Assembly: GCA_006538405.1 (NCBI GenBank)
Contig: BJKQ01000016.1
Span: 310,001 to 374,000 of the forward strand
Length of the DNA: 64,000 nucleotides
DNA from: Hansfordia pulvinata
Lineage: Eukaryota > Ascomycota > Sordariomycetes > Xylariales
Direction of reading: 5' to 3'
The notes under the pieces were generated by a model. The model saw only the letters and a program-made list of their open reading frames with translations, was not told where the DNA came from and made no database searches. A program made the translations under genes and the position numbers. Position 1 is the first letter of the stretch, and the number at the start of each line of letters is the position of its first letter. This document shows, piece after piece, positions 1-11,807 of this stretch.

Positions 1-1210
1 GCCGATATCTGCCTGCCTCGATGGTGGGTTGATGTGTGTGGTGTGATCTGCGGTCTGGTCTGTCTCGAGCGGGATATCAGGGCCTCTTAAGCCCCGCCCC
101 CTCAATCCAGCAATCAGGCGTCCCGTTGGCAACGAACGGCTCGAAAGGCGCGGGTGTGCTGTATCAACACAACGACATGGCTGTGGGCTTTCGGAAGGGC
201 AGGCCAGCCTTGTCTCGAGACGGAAGGGGAGGGAGGAACCCGACAGGGGGGGAAGAAAAGCCTCGAAGCAAGCCGGACCGTCGTCGAACGAAGAGGCGCT
301 CAGGGGTTCATTGAGCCCGACCGCGCCCGAGGAACAATGGCGGGGAGGAGGGACAATGCAGCGCGGGCGGGGGCCGGGGAAGACGAGCCGGTGGTGAACA
401 GGCCCTTGTGTTGTCTTGTTTGTGGTGGCGCGACAACAAAGAGGCCAGGCCGGGTTGGAGGGCCTGAACAACACGACGGCAATCAGTGCCAGACGCCTGT
501 TTGTCTGCGCCTGTATGTCTGTCTGCCTGTCTGTCTGTGCAGTTTGCCTGGGCTTGGTCCCCCCGGAAGAGACGCGGACAAATCGAGGCTCGAGGAACAA
601 ACAGTGCCCGAGCAGGAGAGGACAAAGAGACTATAAGACAATGGCCGGGCTTGGTGGTTGTGGTCCCCGGCCTGGCGTCTTTTTTTCTTCTTCTTTCTTT
701 CTTTCTTCTCCCCCTTCCTGCCTGCGCTTGCGCTTGTGTGTGGGTGTGGATGCGGGTGTGGGTGTGCCGCCGCTGCCGCCGCCGGTGCTGCTGCTGCCGT
801 TGCTGCTGATGCTGTTGCTGGTTTTGCTATGCCCCGCCCCGTCTCGCGAGATTCGATCCTTTGCGCTCTGACCCGACGCGCGTGTGTGTTGCGTTGAGCT
901 GTTCAGACGGGAGGTGGCAATATTCGTATCAAGCAGAGCGGAACCGAACGGGAGGGAACCGAGATATGGGGTGGAGGGGGAGGGAAGGCAGGGCAGGAGG
1001 AAGGAATGCTGCCGGGGGGGCCCAATGCGAGCGAGGTCTGTAGTCTGACGTCTGAGACGAGCGGCGAGATCCCATCTGCCACGCTGGCAACGCTCTCAGG
1101 CCGCAAGTGGAAAGGCAGACCGCTCATCCGCCGGCTCCGGGGGGGTTGTTGTGTGTTGGGGGAGGGGACCGGCGGGCCGGGTGAAGGATGCGGACAATCA
1201 AAGAGAGAGG

Positions 1211-1272
1211 ACGACTCGACACGACATGCAAGACGACGAGACGACACGAGACGACACGAGACGCGACGACGC
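1211..1272. repeat. GACGA/GACAC-type short tandem array
   Basis: About 60 bases made of imperfect repeats of GACGAGACGACAC-like units, ending directly at a TACGAGTA octamer. It lies in non-coding DNA. Confidence 0.7.
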
Positions 1273-1647
1273 TACGAGTACTCACAGCAAGCAACAGCAA
1301 CAGCCAGCAGCAGCACCTTGGTTTCTGGTAGAGGGCGCGCAGAGGGCGGCGAGGCCGGTGATTCGTCGTCCCCGCTCCGTGTTCCTGCGCCGGGGTCGAG
1401 GCGGACCGTTGATCTACAAAATCGCCCATCGAACAGAGTTTAGCGACATCGTGATGGGGATCCTTCCGGGCGCCTAGCGTCTCGCCGGGGCTCTGACTGG
1501 CTCTCCGTCGCTGGCACTGCTGGGCCGTTCCCTGCGGTTCATTCCGCCAAAGGAGCCAACTAACTAGCCGTGCTAACAACCAACCCCTCAACAATTTTTT
1601 TTTTTTTCTTTCTCCGAGTCTTCCTTCTGCGTCTGGCTGCAAGTAGT

Positions 1648-1679
1648 GGGTTGGTTGGTTGGTTGGTTGGCTGGCTGGG
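1648..1679. repeat. TTGG tetranucleotide array
   Basis: Uninterrupted TTGG units that change to CTGG near the end. It is a simple microsatellite in intergenic DNA. Confidence 0.8.
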
Positions 1680-2604
1680 CGCTCTCCTCCTCGCACCCAA
1701 TAGCAGCGTGCGTCATTGTCTGTCTGTCCGGTCTGTCGGTCTGTCTGCCTGGACAAGGATCAGACGTCAGGGGTAGGTCAAGTAAGGTACGAGCAGACAA
1801 CGAGCAAGCCGAAGCGAGCTCTGATAGGTCCTAAATGCTTTCGCTTTGTGTCTGTCTACTCGTACTCACTCGAGTCCGCATCTGTCGTCGAAATAAGTGT
1901 GTGGGGATGTCCGTGCCCTATCTGTCCTCCCCTCCCCTCCCCTCCCCCGGTCTGTGTCTGCTCGGTAGCGGGTCTTTCCCTCTCCCCAAAAAGTGACAGA
2001 GTGAGAGCTGGCCATTTTTGCCATTCTGCGATTGGGCAGCCGGCGGGGCTGTCCGCCGTCACGGGGACACTTGGTCTTGTCTGGCAAGGATGGGGATGCA
2101 TGACGGGCAGGAGGTCGATCAGACGGATGAACGAGGGCAGGGGAGAAGGGGAAAAAAAAGAAAAAAAAAAAAAAGAGAACCCTCCTCTCGAGCCCAACCA
2201 ACCACACCGGTTCCCTCCCCAGCAAGCAGCCTGCCACCCGGGCGAGGGCAGGGTTGGGCCGGATGTGGTGAAGGATCCCGGCGCCAGCCACAACGCGGTA
2301 GTCAACTCGCCCCGGGCCTGGACCCCCGGAGAGAGGAGAGAGGGAGGGGGGGGCAGTTTTGTCGTTGCGCCGCAGGGGTCAGCGCGGCCTCTGCATCCAT
2401 CCGCCGGGGGGGAGGACGGAGGGGTCTGCGGCTCGATGGCCTCCGATGGACGGATTGCTCGCTCGAGCACGCAGGCGCACACTCACATTACATTACGGGT
2501 CGTGCTTGCTCCCTCACTCGTCCGTGGGCGGCTGCAGGAAGCCGGGGCAAACGGCGCGAGGTAATCGTACCACGAGTACGTGGACCACCATGACAAAGAC
2601 TAAA

Positions 2605-2620
2605 GGGGGGGGGGGGGGGG
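2605..2620. repeat. Run of 16 G
   Basis: A single-base run of about 16 G. Its length is likely to vary or to be miscalled. It is relevant because other, shorter G/C runs in this window coincide with broken reading frames. Confidence 0.8.
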
Positions 2621-3318
2621 CGGGGTCTGGCCGAGCCTGGGCCGATGAGGATCGCAGTCCTGGGAACGCCCAGCGCCGGCCGGACCCAGGACCCTGGATA
2701 TATGTGGGTGGCGAGGCTTGGATGGATGGTGAGGGCGCCCAAGGCATGCACTTTACGCGTACCTTATTACCACTCCCGTGGATTTGCCCATGGCCGCGCA
2801 CGCCATCGGCGGTGCTGATCTGGCTTACGACTTCACCCCCTGCCTGCATCTTCCGAGGCGGTCTTGGCTGTCCGCCAGTTAACAAACAAATAGTCTGCCC
2901 TCCACGGCGAGACGGCCGCGCCTAACTTAGTCGCAGCAGCTCCGGGTGCTCTAAGTTAGTCTGGGTGCTTACCTGCGGCACCTACTCGTATCCTCAAGAA
3001 CGGACGTGCGGCGGTAGTGCGTATCAGAGGCACGGCGTCTGGCGCCGCGCCCCGGAGAAAGGCCCCGGATCGAGTTGGGCTGGCGATCGGACTTTAGTCA
3101 TGATACGAGCAACGCTGGATGGGATTCTATTTCGCACAGGGACGCACGATTTTGTACCTCATACGAGTAGTGAATCCAGCTCCCCTGCCTTCCCCGCCAA
3201 GAAACCACCCCGGATTATGTCGCATATACGATTGCCATCCCCCCACGCATACTCGTACATACGATGTCATTATTACCAGAGGACACAAGCCAAGACGCAC
3301 CAGCGGGGTGAGGGCGGG

Positions 3319-5006
3319 CTATCGCCAGTAGACCCGGCCGTCCATCAGCCGGCGCGCCGTCCGGAAGACGGTAGCCGAGGCGAGGCGGCCCGAGGGCGCA
3401 AAGTCGGCGTCCACCGCCAGCGTCCCGCTCGCGTGCCCGATGACCAGCGGCGCGGATCCGCCGCCGCCACCGGAGCCCGGGCCGGCATCGGAGGAGCCCT
3501 GTCCTTTCGGTTCTGTTCTTGCCCCTGTCGTCATCCCCGCTACCGCCGCCGCCGCCGGAGCGACGACGCAGCACTCGGACACCGTCGTCCCCGCCGTCTT
3601 GGCCGCGGCCGCCAGGGCCAGCGCCACCGTCACCGGGATGGCCTTGTGCGGCTGCCCGACGGACATGGCGCGCGCCACGACGTTGACCCGCGGCGGGGGC
3701 GGCGGGGTATCAGCGTCGCTAGCAGCTGCTTCAGCTTCGGGGGCGGCGCTCGCGGTGGTGGTGGCAGAGGAGGCGGAAGAAGAAGTGCAAGCGGGAGGAG
3801 GCGGGGGGCCGACACGATGGCAATCTTGGGGACGCTGCCGGGGCAGTCGGCCGGGGCGGCGGCGAGCCCCATGCGGACGGCGGCCTGGCGCCGGACGGCC
3901 TCGAGGCGCCGCTTGAGGGCCGGGCGGGCGTCGATCTGGTCCGGGGAGAGGGCGGCCGCGGCGGCGCCGTCGCCTAGGTCGCCTAGGTCGGCCGCGGCCA
4001 CGAAGACGCACGGGTTCCCCACGTCTATGCACGTCGCGCGGATGATGCTGCCACCACTGCCGCCACCACCACCACCACCACCACCATCACTGCCGCCGCC
4101 GCCGCCGTCGTCGTCTTCGAAAACGTCCACCGCCCGCCCCGTGGGCAGCAGGGCCCCCGTGCGCGAGCCCGCCGGGTCCACGAAGCGGAGCTCGACGGGG
4201 GCGCCGGTGCCCGCGACGCCGTCGATGGCCAGCCCCCCGTGCGCCGAGGCCTCGCCGTCGACGACGGGGAAGCGCGCGTGGATCAGCTTGCCCGTGTTGG
4301 TGTTGCGGATGCGCACCGTGACGCTGCCCGTTCTTACTCCCCCGCCTCCTCCTCCTCCTCCTCCCCCATTGCCACCACCATCATCACCATCGGCAGCGGG
4401 CAGCGGCAGCAGATCGGGCGGGAGCTCGAACAGCCCGGCGTCGACGGCAAAGGGCCCCACGGCCGCCGACATGTTGCCGCAGTTGCTCGAGTAGTCGACC
4501 GAGGCGTCGCGGACGCCCACCGCCGCAAAGGTGTAGTCCACGTCCGCGTCCGCGTCCGCGCCCGCGTCCGAGGAAAGGGGGGAGGACGACGACGGCGATG
4601 ACGATGGCCCCACGACGCACACCTTGGACAGGCTGGAGATGCCGCCCCCCATGCCGTCGAGCTGGCGCCCGTGCTGCGGGTCCGGGGAGCCCACGGCGCC
4701 CAGGAAGGCGGCGGCCCAGTCCGCGGGGTCGGCGGGCAGGTCGGCGCGGCGGAACATGAGGGCCCGCGAGGTGCCGCCGCGGTAGTAGGCCGCCGGGGCG
4801 CTGCGCTGGCGGCGCGGGGAGGAGGAGGAGGCGGCGGCGGCGGCGGCGGCGGTCGACGGCGACGACGAGGAAGAGGATGAGCGGCTTTGGGTCATCGCCG
4901 TCGTCATCGCCGTCGTCATCGTCGTCGTCGCCGGGAGTGTCCGGGCGAGGCGACTGCTTGGCCACGGACGCGGGTGCGCGGCCAGACGGCGGGCTGCCTG
5001 GGACAT
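3319..5006 (-). CDS. PrpF-family isomerase (4-oxalomesaconate tautomerase / methylaconitate isomerase-like), one frame break
   Basis: The PrpF family (diaminopimelate-epimerase fold) moves double bonds in unsaturated tricarboxylates such as 2-methylaconitate or 4-oxalomesaconate; the exact substrate here is unknown. Motifs in order are YYRGGTSRALMF near the N terminus, LDGMGGGISSLSKV, a Cys-containing SSNCGNMSAAVGPFA (likely catalytic Cys), NTNTGKLIHA, CIDVGNPCVFV and PKIAIVS. The C-terminal family motifs (ARAMSVGQPHKAIPVT, HASGTL, RTARRLMDG) sit in a different frame. The reading slips by -1 near 3803-3808, a run of six G on the + strand, and one extra base would join the two parts (about 562 aa). 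An intron across 3690-3830 is the alternative, but no good donor is visible. The start at 5006 gives an Arg/Ala/Ser-rich N terminus that could be a mitochondrial presequence; an in-frame ATG also lies at 5093. Gly-, Ser- and Asp-rich insertions make it longer than family members of about 400 residues. Confidence 0.8.
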
Positions 5007-7821
5007 GGCGCCGGGAGAAGAATGGGGAGGAGGAGGAGGAGGGAGCCGGCAGGGCGCGCTGTGGTGCTGCTGTCGACCGCTGGCCTCGATCAATTGCTGT
5101 CCGTATGTCTGTCTGTCTGTCTGGGCGACTGTCTGTCTTGTTGGGCACGATAGCTCTGGCGGGCGGGGCGCAGACTCGGCCCCCGGGTGCTCGGAGTGGT
5201 TGTCCGCCTCGGCGAAATCCCGAGCGGATCGGCCGAGGCGGAGACGGAGTCATCGGCGGGTGTGGGTTACGAATACGAGTACCTACGGCTGGGCTACGGC
5301 ATGGGGGAGAAAACTGGGCGGCCACAGGGGTCGCGGAGCGCTGATGGCACATCGAACAGCAGCTGACACTATCACCGGCGCTATCGATCTCTCTCAGGTA
5401 CCGGCCCTGGTCGGGAATACGTCAATACCTATATCTTGGCCATCTTCTCCCGAATGCGGACAACAACCCTGCGGGACATGCCGCGAGTCAATCGTCCACC
5501 GACGCGGTCTCCCCTCACATGCCAGACGGTTAGGTAGGTAGACAAAGCACGGCCCTGGACATCGGACGACAAGCCAATTACAGTACAGTTCGTTAGGTAC
5601 GTACGTACCGTAGTAGTACGCAGTACGCATAGTTGCGATGGCCCAAAACCTCGCATAGCCAGATCTGAACAAGATCAAGACCCGGACCCTGATGAGATCC
5701 CTGCCTGGCGCCGGCTCCAGCTTCAGCTTTCACTTCGGCTCCCGCTTGGCAGGCCGACGGGGTGCTCGTGCTCGTGCTCGTCCGTCTTGTTGCCCGCCCC
5801 TAGCGAGCCCGCAAAATGGCGGCACCCTCCTGCCTGGCGATGCGCGGCCGCGCTCCGGATGCCTGCACCCGCTGACTGCACAGACCGCGATGTGCCTCTG
5901 GGATCGCGAGTAGTACGGGTCAACGCTGTCGAGCACTCCACGCAGTCGTCTCTTCGAGGGCTCGTGGGCCTGCCTGCCCGTGGTCGAGGGGCGAGTGATG
6001 GCGAGTGTTCTGATGGACCATGCTGGACAGCGCCGAGCTGCTCATGTTCTCGGAGTCAGGCTATTCTTCCACACACACACATGAATGGACGATCGACAGA
6101 CGGCAGCGTTTTCTGGTCAGTGATGAGATAGCCCGATGAAAATGCCATGCCACCCCATCCATGCCTGGTAGGCACTCGCGCGCCTCCAGGAGAAGCCGCA
6201 CCTATCGCCCCAGCCAGCCGGGCCAGGCGCCTGTCGCCAAGTCTCCTCCTCCACCGTCCCCCGGTCCCACCCCGGATGGCAGGTCCTCGCAGACACCTGC
6301 CATCTGTCAACCATCTCGCGGCGTGCCCCCCCTCGCCTTCTATGAGTACGGGGTGGCGGACGGGGTACTGGGGCCACGGCCCAATGATGAGCAAGCGGCT
6401 CGAGTCGAGGGGATGGCCACAGTGCCGAGCTAGACTGCAAGTTGCGTAGGCAGGCGCCACGTAAAGTGGTTGTGGAGGAGGCTAGGACCGGAGTAGCGGT
6501 TCGTTGACGAGCCGGCGGCCGGGGGCGACGGACAACACCAGAGCTGCTAAGCCATGATCAGCAACGGCAGCCCTCAACGCCCACACACCCACAACCAGTC
6601 AGTCAGTCACTCAGTCAGTCCGTCCGTTATTAGTCTCAGTCTGGCCCTCTGGACCTCACCGGGCGCACGGACAGGCGCCATGCAGAGATTTCTGACAGGA
6701 GAGGGGCCCTGATGCGATCCCTGGCCGCGCGCTCGGGAGACCCATACGTACGAGTATTGGCGTCCACCGTCTCCAGCATCTCGGGTCAGCAAGTCATGCC
6801 GTGGGCGGCGCCGGCCCTGTGTGGGTGAGCGGACCTCCCAGTCCGGCATAGGAGGGGTTGTTTACATGGGGATTCCACCGAGTTGGCTACGAGCACCTAT
6901 CTACGGATACAATGCGGATTGGCCATCGGTTCTTTCTTCTCACCCAAGGCACCAGTGTAACCAACTAAGGTACTCGTAGTGCACCAGATCCAGTAAACAA
7001 GAGAACCCCGGCCTGGTGAGAGCAGCCGCACCTGGGCCACCACGAGATGGGCCACACTGTCAAGAGCATAGCGGCTTGCCACGTGCGGCGCGCGCCTGTC
7101 TTCGCCCTCGGAACTCCTCGCAAGGGGATTGTGTGGCTGGCGATAAAAAGAAACCCGGGAGAGTACAGCCGCATCTTCGCACCGGCGGCCCACTGCTGTC
7201 AGGAATCTCATAAGCATCTCCCCTCCATGTCTCGGCGGTGGCAGCACGAACAACCCAGGCACGACAGGGAGGCACGGGAGGCAATACTCTCGAGGCGGCG
7301 AGAGCAGCTCACGGACGGACGACCAGGGCGAGTGGGCTCGGCCGTTTTCACGTCACGACACTGACACCTGCGGAGGATCCGCCAACTTGGATAAGCCGCG
7401 CCGTGCCCGTGCACACCCAGACATAGGTGGGAGGTACGGAGGCTTGTGGAAGGTCTCCAGAAGCATCGTGATGGTCCGGCGAACGCACTACGAGTACTCG
7501 CCCGTGCCCAGGCGGCGGGTCCTCGTCAGCACCACTACGCGCACCCCCGGACCCTTGGACTTTGCTACGGGTTCCCATCCACGAGTATACGGTATGACAG
7601 AGTACGAGCAGCTTGGACAGCCATACAGACAGACAGGGTGACAGGCAGATAGGCGGTTGATGATGAACCTGGCTTGTGCCAGGGGTCCCGCGGTCGGGGC
7701 AGCGGGACAAAAAGCGTTAAGCTCGACACCCCAAGGGCGATCGCTGACCTAGTTAGTCTGCGAGTAGTCTCCTGGCGAAAACGTCCAAGCTCACATAACA
7801 GCTGGTCGACGATCCCGCGCG

Positions 7822-7838
7822 CCCCCCCCCCCCCCCCC
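7822..7838. repeat. Run of 17 C
   Basis: A mononucleotide run in intergenic DNA. Its true length is uncertain in any assembly. Confidence 0.8.
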
Positions 7839-8177
7839 AGACAACGCTCAGATACCCAGCACGTCTCCGTGTGCCCAGGAAATGAGGAGGGGGGAGGTAG
7901 CTTCGCCCGCGGCCAACACGGCCCTGATGCGTTGTGTGAGGCGCCGTTGATAAAGACTGCGAGTCCCTCAATGCCACTTTGGACGTGACGCATTCCTGGA
8001 GTCTTCAAGCGTGCTGCGGAACGGCAACTCGGCGTGGCCATCAGCCAATACAGAGGTAACTGAGGGACATCCACGACACCGCCGACATCTTCTCTTTGGA
8101 CCCTACTCCCTCCTGCCCCTGCCAGCACCCACAAGGCAGGCACTTTGCTCGCCTCCGACACCACGGCCCGGCTCTCG

Positions 8178-8215
8178 CCTGAACCTGAGACTGAACCTGA
8201 ACCTGAACCTGAACC
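8178..8215. repeat. CTGAAC hexanucleotide array just upstream of a start codon
   Basis: Successive CTGAAC units (one imperfect) end about 10 bases before the proposed ATG of the seven-span membrane protein at 8226. The array probably lies in the 5' leader of that transcript. Confidence 0.75.
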
Positions 8216-8225
8216 GCCCGCCGCC

Positions 8226-8595
8226 ATGGGGGGTTCCTGGTGTCGCCCGACTTTGAGCCCGAGGTGGTGGACCAGGAGACGATGAACGTGGCCAGCATCA
8301 TGTGGGGGTTCTGCCTCGCCTTCTCCGTCTTCTCGGGCACCAAGGCGGCCCGCCAGACGATCGCGGCGTACCGCCGCGGCACGGCGCGGTCTCTCTACAT
8401 CTTCATGATCTGGGGCCACTGGATGGCCAACTTCCTGCTGGCCGTCCTCAACTGGCTGTATCTCTGGGGCAGTATCCAGGCGAGGTACGTTGACATGAAC
8501 TTCCCAAATCTATACCGAGGTGCTATATTCGTACTTGAATATACTGACTGACTCGTCTTCACACAGCTTCTGGCTCTGGTTCTTCATCCGTGAGT

Positions 8596-8633
<38 letters not shown>

Positions 8634-9778
8634 TTGGGGGTCTATCTAGGTCCATCTCCTCCGAGTGTCTTGTCGAGACCGAAAGCCATCTCGGCAACAG
8701 CACGCGCCATCCGTGACTAACCCCCCGCCGGGCTGCCAGTGGTCATCTGGGTCTTCCAGACGCAGCTCATCGTCCAGATCATCATCAACCGGGTGGCTCT
8801 GCTGATGCACGACCGGCGCAAGGTGACGTTCCTGAAGCTCGGGTGCTGGCCCTCATCAGCGCCATCAACGTCAGCGTCTTCTGCATCTGGATCCCGACGC
8901 GCCTGCAGGTCAGCGACACGTACGCGCGCGTCAACAACATCTGGGACCGCATCGAGAAGTGCATCCTGCTCGTCGTCGACGTCCTGCTCAACGGCTACTT
9001 CATCTGGCTCGTCCGCAGCCGCCTCATCAAGAACGGCCTGACCAAGTACACCCGCCTCTTCAACTGGAACGTCGGCATGATTGCCATCTCCATCGCCATG
9101 GACGTGAGTTTTTTCTCGTCTTTCCTTTTTTATCCCCCCCCCCCCCTTTTCCGCAATTCTTCGTAGAAAAAAAGGTGCAATTGCTAACGGGCAAGCAGGT
9201 GGTCCTCGTGGGCATGATGTCGCTGCCAAACGCCCTCATGTAAGTCTCCCAACCCGGCGCAACTCCCGCTCTCCTCACCCGCTGACTCTTCTCTCCTCCC
9301 CCTCTCTCTCCAGCTACATCCAGTTCCAGTCGATCGCGTACCTGGTCAAGCTGCACATCGAGATGAACATGGCCGAGCTGATCAAGAAGGTGGTCCGCGC
9401 CACCAACCCCAACAACCACAAGAACTCGTCCGACGGCCCGGCCTCGAGCGGCGGCGTCAAGAGCTCCAGCGGCAAGACGGGGCCCTTCACCAGCCACGGC
9501 AAGAGCGGCTTCCTGACCAGCATCTCTCGCGGGCCCCAGCCCCACCACCACGGCCACGGCCACGGCCGCGACGCGCACATCGAGCTGAGCAGCGTCGACG
9601 ACCTCGAGGGCGCCGCGCGCGCCGGCTCCGCCGCCGCCGCCGCCTCCGCCAGCAGCAACCCGCACGGCATCCACAAGACCACCGTCGTCACGCAGACGTC
9701 CGCCCCGCGGACGACAAGGCGTCGGACAGCTCGAGCATATCCAGCGCGGAGCAGGAGCTGCGGCGCCACGGGCTGTGA
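8226..9778 (+). CDS. Fungal seven-span integral membrane protein, five exons, three frame slips
   Basis: This is a member of a widespread fungal family of multi-pass integral membrane proteins of unknown function. Exons are 8226-8484, 8567-8589 (23 nt), 8740-9103, 9199-9239 and 9314-9778, all with GT..AG borders. Seven hydrophobic spans are visible. The strongest family-like blocks are NVASIMWGF, SFWLWFFI, IWVFQTQLIVQIIINR, FCIWIPTRLQVS, YARVNNIWDRIEK and KLHIEMNMAELIKKV. The cytosolic-looking tail is Ser-, His- and Ala-rich (HHHGHGHGRD). Joining the blocks needs one extra base at each of three G/C runs: 8228-8233 (to reach the ATG at 8226), 8841-8843 (KLG-VLALIS) and 9703-9706 (to reach DDKASDSSS and the stop). 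The corrected product is about 384 aa. If the first slip is not real, the first in-frame ATG is at 8282. Intron 2 carries a long CT array. Confidence 0.78.
8597..8632. repeat. CT dinucleotide array inside an intron
   Basis: A pyrimidine array of alternating C and T inside the second intron (8590-8739) of the seven-span membrane protein gene, close to its donor site. Confidence 0.8.
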
Positions 9779-11807
9779 GGTTTTTTGACTTGTTGGTTGA
9801 AGGGAGGCGCGAGAGCGGATGCTGACGAGGGCATGTCCCGGATGTGCTTTATTTTATTTTTTTGCCTTTATCTTTTCTTTTCTACTCAGACGTACACTGC
9901 AACGCTGTATGATACCACGAATAACACACACACGAATAGAAGAAGCGACGACGCACACGCGTATTGGACGGGCCCGGCTGGTTGCGCGTGAACGGACGAG
10001 CCATTCTCACTTCGGTTGTGTGAAGGAATGTCTTTGTGTTGAGACTTGGACGGACGGGACCGCTCGGCAACGGAGTGCTGCATCTGATAACTGGTAAATT
10101 ACCTTAGCTAACCTCAACCAAACCGGTTCATGGCCGCTCCGAAGCTACTGTGCATGCATGTACCTGCTTCACGTCAGTATCGCGCACGTCGGTCGAAGTT
10201 GCAAAGTGCAGTGCGCGTTCCTCGTCACTCAAGAAGAGCACCTGCTACTCCCACGCCGCTGGGAGTGCTCTGTTGGTGAATCGATCGCATTCTCGGGCCT
10301 AGCCTAGATCGTTGAGCCATGGAAATTGGCCATGACTAGTCGTACGCCACGCGCGAGCAAGGCGAAAGGGACCCCTGCCCGTTAGGCGTTGGCTTGTACG
10401 AGTGAGCCATTGTACGGCAGCACCGTGTGCGGAAGTAAGCAACGCGGCGACGCCGGCTTTTGTCTTTCCGAGGTCGCCGACACCGCTTTTCAACCAACCA
10501 CTACTCCGTAGCCGACCTGCCTGCCTGCCCTGTTTTGCTGCTGCTGCTGCCGTGCTGCTGTGCCCGGATGTCTGTATCCCCCCCCCAAGTCTACGGGTAT
10601 TCGCATGTTACCCAAGGTGGTCAAGTCCCAGATGGCAGGATCCCGTATCCGGGGGCGCTGGATCGGGAAAACGAATATCCATCTCGGCAATCGTGACAGC
10701 AGTAGTTGGTGTATTGCAGATCTCTCCCCCTCTCCATCTCTCTATCATCTTCTCATGAACCCGGCCCGAAACGCCTGGAAAGATCAGAGTCGGGGCACCA
10801 CCAGCACCGACGGCTGCCGCCAGGGAAGGGTTGGCGGCTTGGGGGTTGGCCTCGTTCTCTGCGTTTCTGGGCGCCCACCGACGGCGGGAATATCCACGCG
10901 AGAGGCGGGAGACGACGCCACCGGGATTGTGGCCCAGAAGGGGAGGGGCCGATCGGCGGGGTGCTGCACTCTGACCATGTTGGCTGCGTCTCTCGAGACC
11001 AAAGGGGTTTGTCGGGGCGGCGTGCGTCATGGTAATGTGTTGGTCCGCACCATCCAGCCGGCTGGGTATTACCCCCCTTAATAAATGACTGATCACTACG
11101 CCCGCAAACGAAAGCACTATCCATCTACCCAGACCAAGTCTGACGCTTGCTGCGCTTCGGCCGGCTCGTGTCGCGGCTCACACCGAAGCGTTGGCCGTGA
11201 CGCCTTGTGTTGGTGGCGTCGACGCCCGCGCCACGGCGACGGTCGATCACTCGCCCGTGTCCGGGGCGTGCAAACTCGGACCGCCTCGCCGGTGTTGACT
11301 CGGGCCAGCACAGGGGGAGTACTTGCGAACAACAAGACGAGTGTGAATGCAGAGGAAGAGGACCGACAGTACAGTCACGTCACGTCACATCACCTCTTGT
11401 AATATGCCGTCCGGACAAGTAATAAGTGGGATACATGCCTGGCTGCTTTGTTGGTTCTCCTTGGCGATCATGCCTTGAGTGTCCGAATCGACCCTGACTT
11501 AGGTAGATAATCGGCACGAGCCCGGTTTAGGAGGTGGCCAGAATGCGTTGCTTCTCTTGTTGCCACTTCATCCGGTGCACTACGACTTGCTGTAGGGCGG
11601 CACCGATCGCATAAAGGCGTCACTCGGAGAAATGGAAAGAAAAACGATAGAGGGCTATCAGCAGACGTGCCACCGCCATTCTCGATCGTCGATAACCCAG
11701 AAACCTCCATCATCGTCTCTCACATTCTCCCCGTGATCTCGGTCGCATCTTTGAGAACCAGCAGCTGTTGTGGCGCCGAGCCTCAAGGAAACCCAGAACC
11801 CCTCTCA
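9779..11807. other. Intergenic between two convergent genes, nothing recognised
   Basis: This lies between the 3' ends of the membrane protein gene (+) and the M20 hydrolase gene (-). It must hold both 3' UTRs and terminators. No domain-bearing frame was found, and the open frames here are shared by both strands and compositionally non-coding. Confidence 0.55.

Larger units (their letters stand above)
1..3318. other. Intergenic, no gene recognised
   Basis: No reading frame here shows a recognisable domain, coding-like third-position bias and a plausible start together. The stretch is dominated by low-complexity DNA: TGTC/TCTG arrays near 499-540 and 1716-1754, a pyrimidine tract near 678-718, a GACGA/GACAC array at 1211-1272, a T run at 1595-1607, a TTGG array at 1648-1679, A runs near 2150-2175 and a run of 16 G at 2605-2620. 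Five copies of the octamer TACGAGTA/TACTCGTA lie here (1273, 1857, 2983, 3162, 3250). Non-coding exons or short unconserved genes cannot be excluded. Confidence 0.6.
5007..8225. other. Intergenic, no gene recognised
   Basis: This contains the likely promoter of the PrpF-like gene at its left end and that of the seven-span membrane protein at its right end. A TGTC array lies near 5103-5137, a run of 17 C at 7822-7838 and CTGAAC hexamers at 8178-8215. TACGAGTA octamers occur at 5274, 6749, 6971 (reverse) and 7489. Several frames of 90-280 codons are open but have no recognisable domain, and many start at non-ATG codons. Confidence 0.55.

Noticed and set aside
3690..3830. An intron to explain the frame change in the PrpF-like gene
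   Set aside because: No donor resembling the GTAAGT/GTATGT sites used by other genes here is present at a suitable place, and one extra base in a six-G run gives a simpler fix.
2965..4494. 509-codon open frame on the plus strand
   Set aside because: It overlaps the PrpF-like gene in antisense and is a Pro/Arg/Ser-rich shadow of its Gly-rich repeats. The listed start is not an ATG.
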